The position numbers and the translations under genes were made by a program. Shown in pieces: positions 13,901 to 24,300 of a DNA stretch of 34,814 bases; position 1 is the stretch's first letter; the number at the start of each line of letters is the position of its first letter. Source of the stretch: Phoronis ovalis (lineage: Eukaryota > Phoronida > Phoronidae); contig JAOXYB010018738.1 of assembly GCA_028565635.1 (NCBI GenBank), forward strand, positions 1-34,814, given 5' to 3'. The notes beneath the pieces were generated by a model. That model was not told the DNA's origin. It made no database searches and saw nothing but the letters and a program-made list of their open reading frames with translations.

Positions 13901-16900
13901 ACTTTGCTACTAATGTCCTAATACCATATGATCTAAATCCTACATTACTTTCTCAAATTGCTGAAAGTGATAATGGACCTGAAGATACCCTTGAGTCTAA
14001 TATATTATTTAAGAAAGTAATGGAAATTATCCATAGTCTAGTGCAGGATAAACCTGTAACTCTGCAAGCAGCTCAGAAGTTTGTTTGTCTATTTCTGGGA
14101 CGCTGTTATGATGCTAATCCTGAGAGTCCAGCTGTTGAACTATTTCTTAACAGAATTGTGTCTGGTGAAGTCCCTGATGCAAAATTAACTTACTTTGGTA
14201 CTGTAGTTGATAGGATATTAGTAGAAGATACAGCAAATGACCCACAAGCGTACTTTGATCTTCTGGATGATAAAGAAGACACTGACAGCTTTGTCAGTAT
14301 GTCCAAGCTTGAAAATGCTTTTGTTGCATGCAATACTGGAGCTGAAAGTCCTCTTGCCATTATTGTTTGTGATATAATAGAAAAAACTATGTATCACCAC
14401 CTCCAGCAGGAAGTCACAATTAATACTCTGGATTGTGAAACGGGGTTAGAATTCTTGTGCTTACTTCAGAAAGCTCAGGAGGTTTTACAGGAAGGACGCA
14501 TTGTAACAATGAAATTAATTATTGCAGTGGCATTCCTAAAAAGTTACGTAAGATGTTTGGCCAAAATTCTTACCAGTTCCACTCCATTTATTGATACGGA
14601 TCAGCACGTTGGATATCTTCAACAGGTGTCGAGCTTGTTTGATTGCTCATCCATGGAGCCATTTCTAAAGTGCAGAAACGAAGCTGTAACTCATTTTTTC
14701 TTGAAAACACTGCGAAAGAATCGAAATTTTGTCAAGATTAGGAAGATTTGCTCAGAAAATATGAGAAAACTTCCAACTTTGCAAAATTTAACATGGAAAA
14801 TTGAAGATGAATTAAGTAACCCACTCGTATACCGTATCCATTCGAGAGAACCTTTTTATCATGAAGCTTTTATCGCTTACCAAAAGCTACTTCAAAGTGA
14901 TGATCTTGAAATGCAATCATTTCTATCCACTAACAATGCTCAAAGAAGAATGGCTCTTGCAGCAGTACTTGTAGATAATGTGTACCTTGTTTCTGCTCAA
15001 AGAAAACTGAAAGATACTGAGAAGCTTGCACACCAAAATTTAAGCACATTGATAGCAGATGATTACAATTTTCATTTCCAGCAGCTTGTGAAGAACCTTA
15101 CATTGCAAGAATCTTTTGCCATAGAGGAACTCTTGTTATCTCCAGTGTCGTCATATGAGGAAGTGCAAAAGGCTTCAGTACTTGTGCACCTCTTATGTCT
15201 AGTGATTACTTACAGTGATATCCAGGACAATATGCTTTTAAAACCAAGTTTGTTTGCAAGAGCAGTTTTTGATCCAGCTTCACTAAGAAATTGCTATATT
15301 CCTTCATGTTTCTCATATAAGAAAATCGAAATCTTAGACATGGAATCCAAATGCCAGAGACACACCTGTATATGTTGGCACAGGGTTGTTGTTGGCAAGA
15401 GTGTAAGACAATGCTGTGTATGCAATAGTGATTTTGAAGATGATGTTCAACATGCAGATGTTGGAGGCAGCAGCCATACTGAAATATTAGCACAAGTTGC
15501 TGGATTTTCTACTGCAACCCCAAAGCACAAATATCCGTGCAGCCTGACAACAGTTTCATATAATATTCTGTCAGCACTTCTAAATGGTGCACTTATGTGT
15601 GGTGCAAGCTACACATCAACTAATTCAATTGCTTATATTGATGAGGTAACACAGGACAAAGGCCCAGGTGTTGATTGGTGCAAAAAACGATTTTTGTCTA
15701 GCTGGGAAAGTTTGACAAATCTTTTGTGTTTACCAAATCATCGCCTCTGCTTATTGCTACATGTTATACTATGTCGATTAAAACAGTTACTTGTTGATGG
15801 TAGAGATTTTTCCACACCCCAGGAACAAACTGAATGGGAAACCTGGTTTACCCAAGAAGTTAACGAAATTGTGGCTAACAAGCACCGCTTACTACTACAT
15901 ACAGTTAGGGAATATGCATCAGTGGATGGCCCAGACAATAATAAGCTTGAATCACTAATAGATGAACTGCCAATCTTTAGTGAGGAAGAAAGTGTCCATT
16001 ACTTACCTTCACTTTTCCGCATTACACCAGAAAAGAGTTTGGATACCTTGTGTGGTCTTTTTAGATCCGAAGGAAAAAATGAACAACATCAATTCTTGTC
16101 TTATTTCTTCTCAAATATAGACAAGCTCTGCATTATCCAATCCCTTGCTCAAATACTAATCTGGCTAAAAGAAATAACGAAGCATAAAAGTCACCATGTA
16201 ACAAGAAAAGATTCAAAACAGAGTGTTAAAGAAATTTTGCACGACATGAAAATTACTGATAAAGATCGAAATGCGCTTGCAGAATCTTTTAACTCATTCA
16301 TAAAATCATGGAATAACAAAATCCATCCATTTGTTAAAATGTTATCAGAAATAGACCCTGAGATTAAGGAACTTCCTGTTCTTCATGACGAGCTATCACT
16401 ACAAGAATGTGTGGCATCCACAAAGCATTCCATTATTTTCAAAGTTATCTCTGCATTAGCAAAATTGCAGAATGCATTTTTGGATACAGTTTCCGAATTG
16501 GCAGTTTATAGTCAAATGAAATCAGGCACATCTAAATGTACCGCCGTAAGTTTTCTAGTTAGAGGTAAATTGTCAGCTGTAGTGTCTATTGTCCCATTGC
16601 ATGAAGCCAGACCTGACCAAATAATAGCATGCAACTGGAAAGAATGGAAAGATGACATACTAAAGTATTCACAGTACAACACTGAATATGGAATGGGATA
16701 TGATATACAATATGATTTTGGGAAAATTGAAATGGAGCTGGCTAATCGCTTAGTTTTAGGGAAAGCATTCCTTTTGTTGAACGATAGTTTTCCTTTGTTT
16801 TCCTATGCAAGGGAACTTCAGTCTTATACCAGTATTTTAGTTCATGCAGAAAAGGCAGTTCCTCAGCAAGCTTTAACCGCTGATATAGCAAACAGAATTC

Positions 16901-18218
16901 AAGAAAAACATGCAAATAATCCCAGTGATACTCGCAGTTTATTGTTTCACCTCGATATAATTCTGCGTATGCTTCAGAGGCCTCACAGTACTGTCCAGCA
17001 TCCATTTTCACCATTGATTAGTTATGCTGACAAATGGTACAATGTAGTTGGCTCTCAGTTTCCCAAAGCTCTTCTACCAGAACCTTCCGATTCTGTAAAA
17101 CTGTGCCACATAGTTGCATTATATGAACACCTAGAAGAGTTACTTTTTGAAAAGGCAGAGGAAAAATTACCCGTGGAATATCGAGAAAAACTGGATGAAG
17201 CAATAGAAGACCAGTTGGAAACACGACTTAAAGTGCCAAAAACTCCATTAGGACAAATTGTAAAAGTTTTGAGAAGATTTATTTTCAGGTACATATCAAC
17301 AAGTGAGGATAGGACTCCTGACACTACGCTTCCTCTGACAACCCATTTGGAATCATATAGCAGACAGCCCCATGAAGAAACTGACAGTCTTGGTGGTGGT
17401 GATGACCTTCCTTCTATTTTTCCACCTATTATAAAGATTGCTCACATCCATGATGCTGTGAAGCTCACTGAGAAAGTTCATGTGGTAAGTTTGCCGAGAT
17501 ATATGTGTATAGTAGCTTTAATAAAATCAATTTATACAGTAGCTTAAGTTTTTAAAAACTTCTTTTTTTTAAATCAATTAAATAATTGTAATATTCTAAT
17601 AATTTTCTTTCTTTGCACAAAAATAAAGATTTGAACAATTTTGTAGGCAATATTTTTAGACTCGCCATAAGCATATAGAACAGTTAAAATGTTATTCACA
17701 TTTTTGTCATTAAATGTTACTAAAATTTTAAACATTCTATTCTCAAAAAACAGCACTCAAAGATAACGTCTAAAAATGTCACTTAAATATAGCCAGCCTT
17801 TAAACATGTCCTTAAAATGTATGGACTCATTGGATACAATTTTAATAAAGCTTAAAGTATATCAAGTTCTCATTACCAATTATTATTTATAGCATCCCTA
17901 TGCAGCCATGCATTGTCTACAGGTACATGTTGAATTGTTGAGATTTTCTCTGAGGATTTGCTACAACTATTAATATAAGCCTCTTCCATATTATTATACA
18001 TTATAGGCAGAAAGAAAACTCTTTTAAGAGTTGTTCATAACTTCAACTTTGTGATCTGTAAATTAAGTTCATTTTACTCAAGGCATTTATTATTTCATTT
18101 TATCCAGGAACTCTTAGAGAAATCAAAATCCTTAAAATCTGCACCTCAGAAACAATATGGTACAAAAGCATCAGCTGGAAAAGGCCGACGACGTACTTCC
18201 AATTACAGTCGTACCTAG
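1904..18218 (+). CDS. RNF213: RNF213/mysterin-like giant AAA protein, 5' end missing
   Basis: Three exons join in frame: 1904-3942 (after acceptor tttgaag, before donor AG|GTAAGT), 5499-17484 (acceptor tttcag, donor GTG|GTAAGT) and 18108-18218 (acceptor atccag, ending in TAG). The first junction splits a Ser codon (AG|T) and the second falls between codons. The visible protein has 4711 residues, against about 5200 in human RNF213, so the N-terminus is missing. Order: weak CBM20-like start (1-75), N-arm and linker, degenerate AAA1/2, AAA3 with GETGCGKT (1957) and LFLDEIN (2013), AAA4 with GKPGCSKS (2276) and VLLDEIG (2348), AAA5 (about 2553), AAA6 (about 2828), E3 shell, a zinc cluster at the RZ place (3970-3998) and a C-terminal domain. 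RNF213 is a cytosolic dynein-like ATPase and ubiquitin ligase acting on lipid droplets and intracellular pathogens. Here the RING is absent and the RZ finger is shortened, so ligase activity is doubtful. Family membership is secure; one-to-one orthology is not. Confidence 0.9.
3943..5498 (+). other. intron 1 of the RNF213-like gene (phase 2)
   Basis: The donor AG|GTAAGTAT at 3942/3943 matches the consensus, and the acceptor aatttcag ends at 5498. The intron splits a codon after its second base. Joining AG to T restores serine and keeps the frame from FEAFNS into MAMRLF. The intron holds a diverged interspersed repeat near 4150-4300. Short open frames within it look like chance. Confidence 0.9.
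4150..4300 (+). repeat. diverged interspersed repeat, copy 1
   Basis: Blocks here match blocks at 26080-26215 in the same order and orientation. One is like ataacagcttcaatttttac; another runs from a tgac(c/t)ttgat block to gaccatgtttgttccca, read gccatgtttgttccca in copy 2. The family is unidentified and no terminal repeats are evident. Such elements are common in invertebrate introns. Confidence 0.6.
9328..10521 (+). other. AAA3-AAA4 nucleotide-binding core of the RNF213-like protein
   Basis: Walker A GETGCGKT is encoded at 9328-9351 and Walker B LFLDEIN at 9496-9516, followed by the sensor-like AACNPYRLR. The next module has Walker A GKPGCSKS at 10285-10308 and Walker B VLLDEIG at 10501-10521, followed by GISNWALDAAKMNRA. 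These match the two ATPase-competent modules of vertebrate RNF213. All lysines, aspartates and glutamates expected for ATP binding and hydrolysis are present, so this part is probably active. Confidence 0.9.
13363..13740 (+). other. acidic low-complexity linker near the missing RING
   Basis: About 126 codons rich in Glu, Asp, Ser, Thr and Asn lie between the post-AAA6 region and the motif FLRVCNDF (13882-13905). That motif resembles the segment that follows the RING in human RNF213. No C-x2-C ... C-x-H-x2-C-x2-C pattern occurs here or elsewhere in the 12-kb exon. The comparison with the human protein is from memory, not from an alignment program. Confidence 0.7.
15352..15453 (+). other. degenerate RZ-type zinc finger
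   Basis: The sequence has Cys3970 and His3974 (TCICWH), then VVVG, then CCVC at 3985-3988 and a His at 3998. Vertebrate RZ fingers have C-x3-H, then G-E-C-G, then C-x2-C. The spacing from His to the last Cys is about five residues shorter here, and the G-E-C-G block is gone. The zinc ligands mostly persist, but the transfer cysteine has no counterpart. The flanking sequence matches the RNF213 C-terminal region, which supports the placement. Confidence 0.75.
17485..18107 (+). other. intron 2 of the RNF213-like gene (phase 0)
   Basis: The donor GTG|GTAAGT at 17484/17485 and the acceptor tttatccag ending at 18107 join VHV to ELLEK without breaking the frame. If the intron is retained, translation reads 20 extra residues to a stop at 17547. 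The intron is AT-rich and holds no other recognisable feature. Confidence 0.85.
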
Positions 18219-18385
18219 GGTGCATTCCAAAAATTCAAGCTATGTATATGTTAAGATTGGTATAATTGCTTCGATTAATATGTATTGCTGCATGCAAATC
18301 ATTATTTGTACTATTATTTGATGTTATCTATATAAACATATTATTTTGGATTAAATTTTGATGAAATTATGCATTAAGGTGTGAT

Positions 18386-18391
18386 AATAAA
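18386..18391 (+). promoter_or_regulatory. candidate polyadenylation signal AATAAA
   Basis: AATAAA lies 168 bases after the stop codon of the RNF213-like gene and implies a short 3' UTR of about 190-200 bases. Other A-rich hexamers nearby cannot be excluded. Confidence 0.5.
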
Positions 18392-18799
18392 ATAATGTTT
18401 AATTGCAGTGTTTGCACATCTTAATTTTGATGGATGAAAATTTGTTAGTAAAAGATGCAAGACAAAACCGCTATTCATTGTGCCATAATCCCTTATAAAA
18501 ATAGGGTTTTTTACACAACTGTAATTATATAAAGTACTTGCCAATCCTAGTTGTTTCTTAAGACATACAATAGCTACATATATCAAAGAAATCGTTAAAC
18601 ATCAACTCGCATAACTGTACTGCAAATTAGAGAATGTAACATATTGCTCTGTTTATATGATGGATTTCAAACTATGAAGATAACATTTAGTGCTTTTTGT
18701 AAAATATTTGTAATTGTAATTTAATTATATTAATCAGGATACTTATGTGTGAAACAATCATTTGCTGACATAATTAATAACCTTTCATTTGTGGTTATT

Positions 18800-19671
18800 A
18801 GGGTTGCTCCTATAAGGGAGCTAGCCTATTGGTTTTGTACGATTTCTTTCTTTTTCTTTCAATTTCCAGCAAGGTATAACTCAAAGACAGTTACAGCTAG
18901 AAACTAGGTATTTGATATGTGACATCCCTGGGGTAGGCCATTGTTGACCTTGAGGTTAAAAGGTCATTTGGAGATCAAAGGTCAGATTTTTAAAATTGTT
19001 CAAAATGTTCAAAAATGATTGTATCAAGTTACAACAAAGTAATTTTGATTGAGAATATTTCAGTATTAAAAGGTGATTTTTTTTTATTTTTTAGCATGTT
19101 TTCAATGAATTTATTGATATTCCAATTTTCACTAAGCTATACCTCGAAAACAGTTACTGTTATGGACATGGTACATGGGGTGTGACATCTCTAGCATATG
19201 CCATTGCTGACCTCAAGGTCAAAAAGTCATTTAGATGTCAAAGGTCAAATTTCTAAAATTACTTGAAATGTTCCAAAATGATGGCATTAGGTTATAAAAA
19301 GTTTGTTTTAATGACCTTTAAGAACATTCAGGTATTAAAAGGTGACATTTATTTTAAGCATCTTTTCAATTTAATTTTATGGAGGAAACATGATACAAGT
19401 CGTAACAAGTAGTTCAACTGGCTTGTAATTTGAATTGTGAAGAGTTGACATTGAGGTCAAAAGGTCATCTAGTGGTAAATGTTCAAACATCTCAAAATGG
19501 CATAAAATTTTTGGATAGGCAACTTTTTATGGATTTCGAGGTAATCAAGAGGTCTAAAGGGACATTTTGAGGTAAAAAATGAATGAATTTTTAATATTTG
19601 CAGAGAAGTTAAAAGATACTGAAAGGTCATTTAGAGGCCATGTAATCTTAAAAGCCAATAGAAGCAACCCT
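18800..19671. mobile_element. AGGTCA-rich foldback or MITE-like element with internal tandem units
   Basis: The left end reads agggttgctcctat followed by cctattgg. The right end reads ccaatagaagcaaccct, whose reverse complement is agggttgcttctattgg, so the ends form an imperfect inverted repeat. Inside are about three diverged units spaced roughly 240-263 bases apart. Units 1 and 2 are anchored by tataactcaaagacagttac (18875) and tatacctcgaaaacagttac (19138). Each unit carries AGGTCA-type words, and one forms a perfect direct repeat with a 2-base spacer at 19454-19467. There is no coding capacity. Exact borders and target duplication are unclear. Confidence 0.65.
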
Positions 19672-20352
19672 GCCTTTGCAAAAAGCTATCTAGTTTTTAT
19701 ACATGTATGACATTGACAGATTTCATGAAGAAATACTTGCGTGATAAATATATATATAAAAATATTTAGAGTAGAGTGTGGAGTGTAGTGATAAAAACCG
19801 AGGTAAACATCATTTTCTCGTCTGCGGAACCCATCATGGATACAACCTGAACGATCATTTCAACTTATTTCTGTATACAATCAAATCTTATTTCTAATAT
19901 ACTTCCACTTGAACAACCAAAATTGGCATTTTCTAATAATTTGATCAACAAAAACTTGCTGCCCATTTTTATGGGCACGTAGAAATAATGTGTTTACCCT
20001 TGTTTAAATATACCAGCTAGTAACTGGCATTGCCAGAAAGTGCTGGTTTTGATTGTATTTGCTTTATATATTTTATCATATTAAAAATATATTTAATGAA
20101 ACATGATGTACAGTACTTATGATTTTTAAGTGAAAGTTTCTGTCCTGAATCTACTGTCAATTTATGCATGCAACTAGATATATAATTAAACTCTACAGGT
20201 AAATTCCTTTCCTAAAAATATATAACCTGATGTTATACTTTGGCAGGTAATAGTATAAGCTTTGAGAAAGAGCCTGATTGAATTAAAAATTGCCATGAAA
20301 TCTGTTTTTTCAATCCGCAAAAGGTTTTTCCATATTTGTTAACAAATGTAAA
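19672..20352. other. intergenic, nothing recognised
   Basis: This is AT-rich sequence between the foldback element and the LINE relic. It includes a short (ta)n run near 19750. I see no exon, RNA gene or clear repeat. Confidence 0.5.
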
Positions 20353-20616
20353 TTATTGTATTTTAAAAGTTCTAATGTATTGAAGACTGGGACAGGTTAA
20401 CAGGAAGTGTTCAATATCTTCGACGGCTTTATGACGTAATTTACAAACTCCATCCCCTCTCATTGTATTCCAGTTCTTTTTGACAGTTTCCAAAAGTAAA
20501 CAATTTGTTTGGAATTTAAATTTGAGTGAGATATGATTAAAGTTAGCAGTATCTGATAGATATTTAGCCTTGTCCCATTCTTTAGCACGTTTGTGTAATG
20601 ATACTTTATTTAGCAA
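20353..20616 (-). pseudogene. LINE reverse transcriptase 3'-end relic
   Basis: The minus strand encodes a fragment ending in a cysteine/histidine pattern, GVCKLRHKAVEDIEHFLLTC followed by PSLQYIR. Non-LTR retrotransposon ORF2 proteins typically end with a C-x2-C...H-x3-4-C motif of this kind. The second Cys of the first pair is replaced (CKLR), and the frame is short and stops soon after. It is a dead 5'-truncated fragment, lying in the intergenic space between the two convergent genes. Confidence 0.65.
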
Positions 20617-21175
20617 TTTAAAAGATAATCCACAGATAAATATTGTTACCTACAGTACGGTGTTCAAAAATATAAAAATACTAACATCTATATAACATAA
20701 CATTAACACTACAGCAGTATAGCTTTTAGGCTTCAAGAACTTGGTCTACAGCTGTAGGTAATTGATTTTACAACTGCTTTCTCCATTGTATCACTGGTGT
20801 AGATTATCTGTACCATAGATCAATGTCATCACTAACTCAACTAGTCCGTTCTAACTACATGATAGTCTTTGCATAAGACTCGCTGCATATTACTTGAGGA
20901 AGGCAAAAAGTGTTATGCGATTACTCACAAGCATGCCACTAGGGCTAGAATCCCTAGGTAGCCCTACAAGCCATCTAAAACTATTATTATAACAGTCTTT
21001 GTTTTTGTTTAGTCACGGGGTAATTAACACTGAAGCTGATTGGTATAAAGGTTGCTGCAATATGTCTTAAATTAACTAATCTTAACATCAACTGAATATT
21101 TAGAAAGTTTTCTAATCAAGCTATTAGCTTTGATGGGACTGATATTGTATCATCACTGCAGTCATCACGATATGG
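20617..21175. other. intergenic, nothing firmly recognised
   Basis: There is no coding frame of note. A small stem-loop, ctaggg-ctagaat-ccctag, near 20940-20960 resembles a tRNA T arm, but no acceptor stem or other arms pair with it. Confidence 0.4.
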
Positions 21176-21181
21176 TTTATT
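21176..21181 (-). promoter_or_regulatory. candidate polyadenylation signal for the NYN gene
   Basis: TTTATT on the + strand reads AATAAA on the - strand, about 160 bases beyond the NYN gene stop codon. The position is plausible but unconfirmed. Confidence 0.4.
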
Positions 21182-21341
21182 TATAATGTGACCCAAATAC
21201 TTGAAACAGTTGACATATTTTAGTACACAACTATTTAAACGCGCATTGTATATTTATCTCCATCAGGAAAAAATGCCATGACATGAAATTAGTTACTTTG
21301 ATTTGACATTTTGAGAATCATTTGCATGCTATTGTGGTATT

Positions 21342-24300
21342 TCAATTTCTATCTTCAAGCTTGCACATTTTAAAAATGTCTCCATGTTCTTTAATGAATT
21401 TTTTCTCCATGTGTCCCCATTTGTTGCACTTGAGACAGAAAGAATCTTTTGAATTGTGTGCCTGGTAACATTTTTTTCCATGTTTTGCTTCTCTGTAGCA
21501 CCCTTCAGGAGTACCTAAGTATCTGCATGGCTCAAACTTGTTGCTGGTCTTGCATGTCAAAAAATGATTGCGAAGTTCCATATCGTGGGATTGCATTACG
21601 GTAAAACTGATGTGTCCATGCTGTTTACAGTCTAAACAGTATGCTTCTCTGGAAGTATGAACATAGTTGCATTTTCTTCGTCGGCAGTTCTTTGCAAGAA
21701 GGCATGGTCTTGTTTTACAAATTTTATGTTTCTTTTTCCTTCCCTTCCTCGTAAAGGTTTGAAATCCTTCCTGATCGGAAGAATGGTTTGCATCTGTCTC
21801 CGTCTCTTCATTAGTGGAGCTTGTGAAGTTATGCTTTGTTGCATCTTTGAATTTGTCTGAATTGCGAAATGAGACAAATGTGTGAACTTTGGTCTTCGAA
21901 TCTTTGAATAATGTTCCAAATCTTTTCACCAATTCGTTGTAATGTTTGTCCCAATCTACTATTTTAGGATCATGAAAAAAGATTAATTTTAAAGTAGATT
22001 GGTCAACTTGGCACCAATGAAATGCAATTTTAAGTTTCTGTACGAGATCATTCCGCCATTGGTTGTCAGGCGAAAACTCTATGTCTTTCAGAAATATGCA
22101 ATACTTTTCATCGTGATCATTTAACTTCCTTGTATTCGGGATCTCTGAGTGTGTTGATGTTATTTGCTCTAAATATGGATCAAGCATATGGATGGACAGA
22201 TGTTCTGGATACTCTTGCTGGAAGTTTTTCCATACAGAAGAGATGGATGTGCTCCAGCTATGTATTTCAAATTTCCATTTGGCTTGCGGTTGTAATATGC
22301 CCTTTTCTACGGCTGGCAAAATATCCTCATCCCCACTTAATATTAAGATTGTTCCCAAAATGGATGCACGGTTGCACACTAATTCGGTGATATCTGCAAC
22401 CATCTGCTGGTCAACTCGCTTTTCTTTTCCAGAATGAATGCTTGGATTGAAGCCACGTATTTTTAGCCCAGTTTTACCACTGCGCCTAATGATTGACTGT
22501 AAGTGTTCTGTAGTATTCCCCATGTAAACAGTCCCGTCAATAATATAGCGTGTTTGTGAAATAACTTCTACTAACTTTCGAAGTTCTATTAGGAGTGCAC
22601 GATCAGAACCGAATTCCAGTTCTTCTTTAGTTGCCATAATTGTTTGAGCTCCTATGCTCGTATTGGGTAGGTCGATAAAAAGGTATATAAGTTCCTTCTC
22701 TTCGCAAGCCGTCACTGCAACTTGCTGGTGTACTTCGTATTTAGTATCGTCTTTAAGTAGCTGTGAAACTCTGCAATCATAGCATTCAAAATGGCAACCA
22801 TCAAATGAAAAATATGTATATGTGGCTTGAATTTTCTTATTGCATGTATTGCAGCATCTGTCGGGTCTTTCCGACAAGATTTCTCCTGTATGCTTATGTT
22901 CCAGTGATTGCACAGTAGCAGTATGTTCGATTTCTTCATCTCTAAAAATCAAGTACGCATTATATAATATAACAACCAATGAAATTTACCAATGCAACGC
23001 ATAGACGAAAGTATACGATTGCTTCTCATCAAAGTGCAATGTGCAATAGATCCGCCTAAAAATGGTCAGAAATAAGAAGAATAACAATGTTTGGTCTGGG
23101 AGTCCGATTCTGTGCCTGACTGACTTGCGAATACATTTGTTTTTATTGGTTTAGATTAATAGGGCAACGCAACATATACACTTTATTGACGGCGGTTACA
23201 TACACATGACCCAACATATACACATGACGGCCAAACCGCGTCACAAGGCATGTTTTGCTTTGGGAACAGTACTTTCACCGCATGAAACTGACACAAAAAA
23301 TTGCAATCGAGTGTAAAACTAATTTTTATTAGCGGTTTTTCGAACAATTTTGTATTTCAAAATATTCTTGTAATAAGTAACTTCATTTTAAATGCATGTT
23401 TAAATATATATTGTATAACTATACTCTTTCCAACGGTATATCGTGGATTCCATTTACCTGATACCCTTTTTGAAATGTGCTGTACCATGCACCCAGATAA
23501 AATGTCTCAAAAAAACGAGAATGGATTTAAATCTTATCTCCCATGGATTAAAAGTTAGTAGGTGTGCTTATTTGTTTTTTGCAATTTTCGTTTTCAGAGT
23601 ACTTCCCGTTTGTGAATTAGTCGGAATTATGTACAGAAAAACTTATATTTCACGTGTCCGACCGTAAGAACAGAGTGATCAACATTTTTTATTTGTTCAT
23701 GCAATTAACTAAAAACAGTTTAAATGAAATTTTACTATTAGTTTATCAAATATATGATTAATCCTTTGTTATTTAAACCAGATATTTTAATTCTAACTTT
23801 ACTCTTTCAAAAATTACAATGCATATGCAGTCAGCCGTCAATGTCCCTTGATCATTCAAGCATGACAAAATGAGAAAAAGTTAAGCAAACCATAAACAGT
23901 TATTCTCCATAAGAGTCTTAACAATGCATATTATTTAGTTTTACTCAATCATGTCATCAACGGCAGCTAAGCCCTGTTGAAGTTGTCTTAACCATTTTTT
24001 CTCTCACTGAAATTACCCGTTGTGATTTTAAATACTATATGAACTAAAAATAGAATTTAAAGTAGCTTTTACTTTATTTCCCTATATTATGTAAATTATC
24101 TTTTCTCCAATAGCTAATTTACCTACTTTGAAAATTTTAAAGCTGCACATCGTATATAACCACAGAAAAAGTGATAATACTTCGTCTTAGCAGGTTTTAA
24201 ACTGTTGAAAATTGGACCAGTACTTGCATTGCTAGGTGGTGCTTTTAAAAGTACACGTATTATCGGGATGTCGCTAGCGTAATCTATCCAGTAAATATCG

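Noticed and set aside
17055-17324. Minus-strand frames opposite the RNF213-like exon
   Set aside because: They are shadows of the coding strand; the + strand matches the RNF213 C-terminal region through this stretch.
20931-20970. tRNA-like T arm, ctaggg-ctagaat-ccctag
   Set aside because: The loop departs from TTCGAAT, and no matching acceptor stem, D arm or anticodon arm could be placed upstream.
22712-22939. ATG-started minus-strand frame at the start of the NYN exon
   Set aside because: It is out of frame with the NYN domain. The phase of the preceding exon (AG|A) supports the NYN frame.
23301-23667. Two overlapping plus-strand open frames
   Set aside because: They lie inside the NYN gene intron, have biased AT-rich codons and show no motif.
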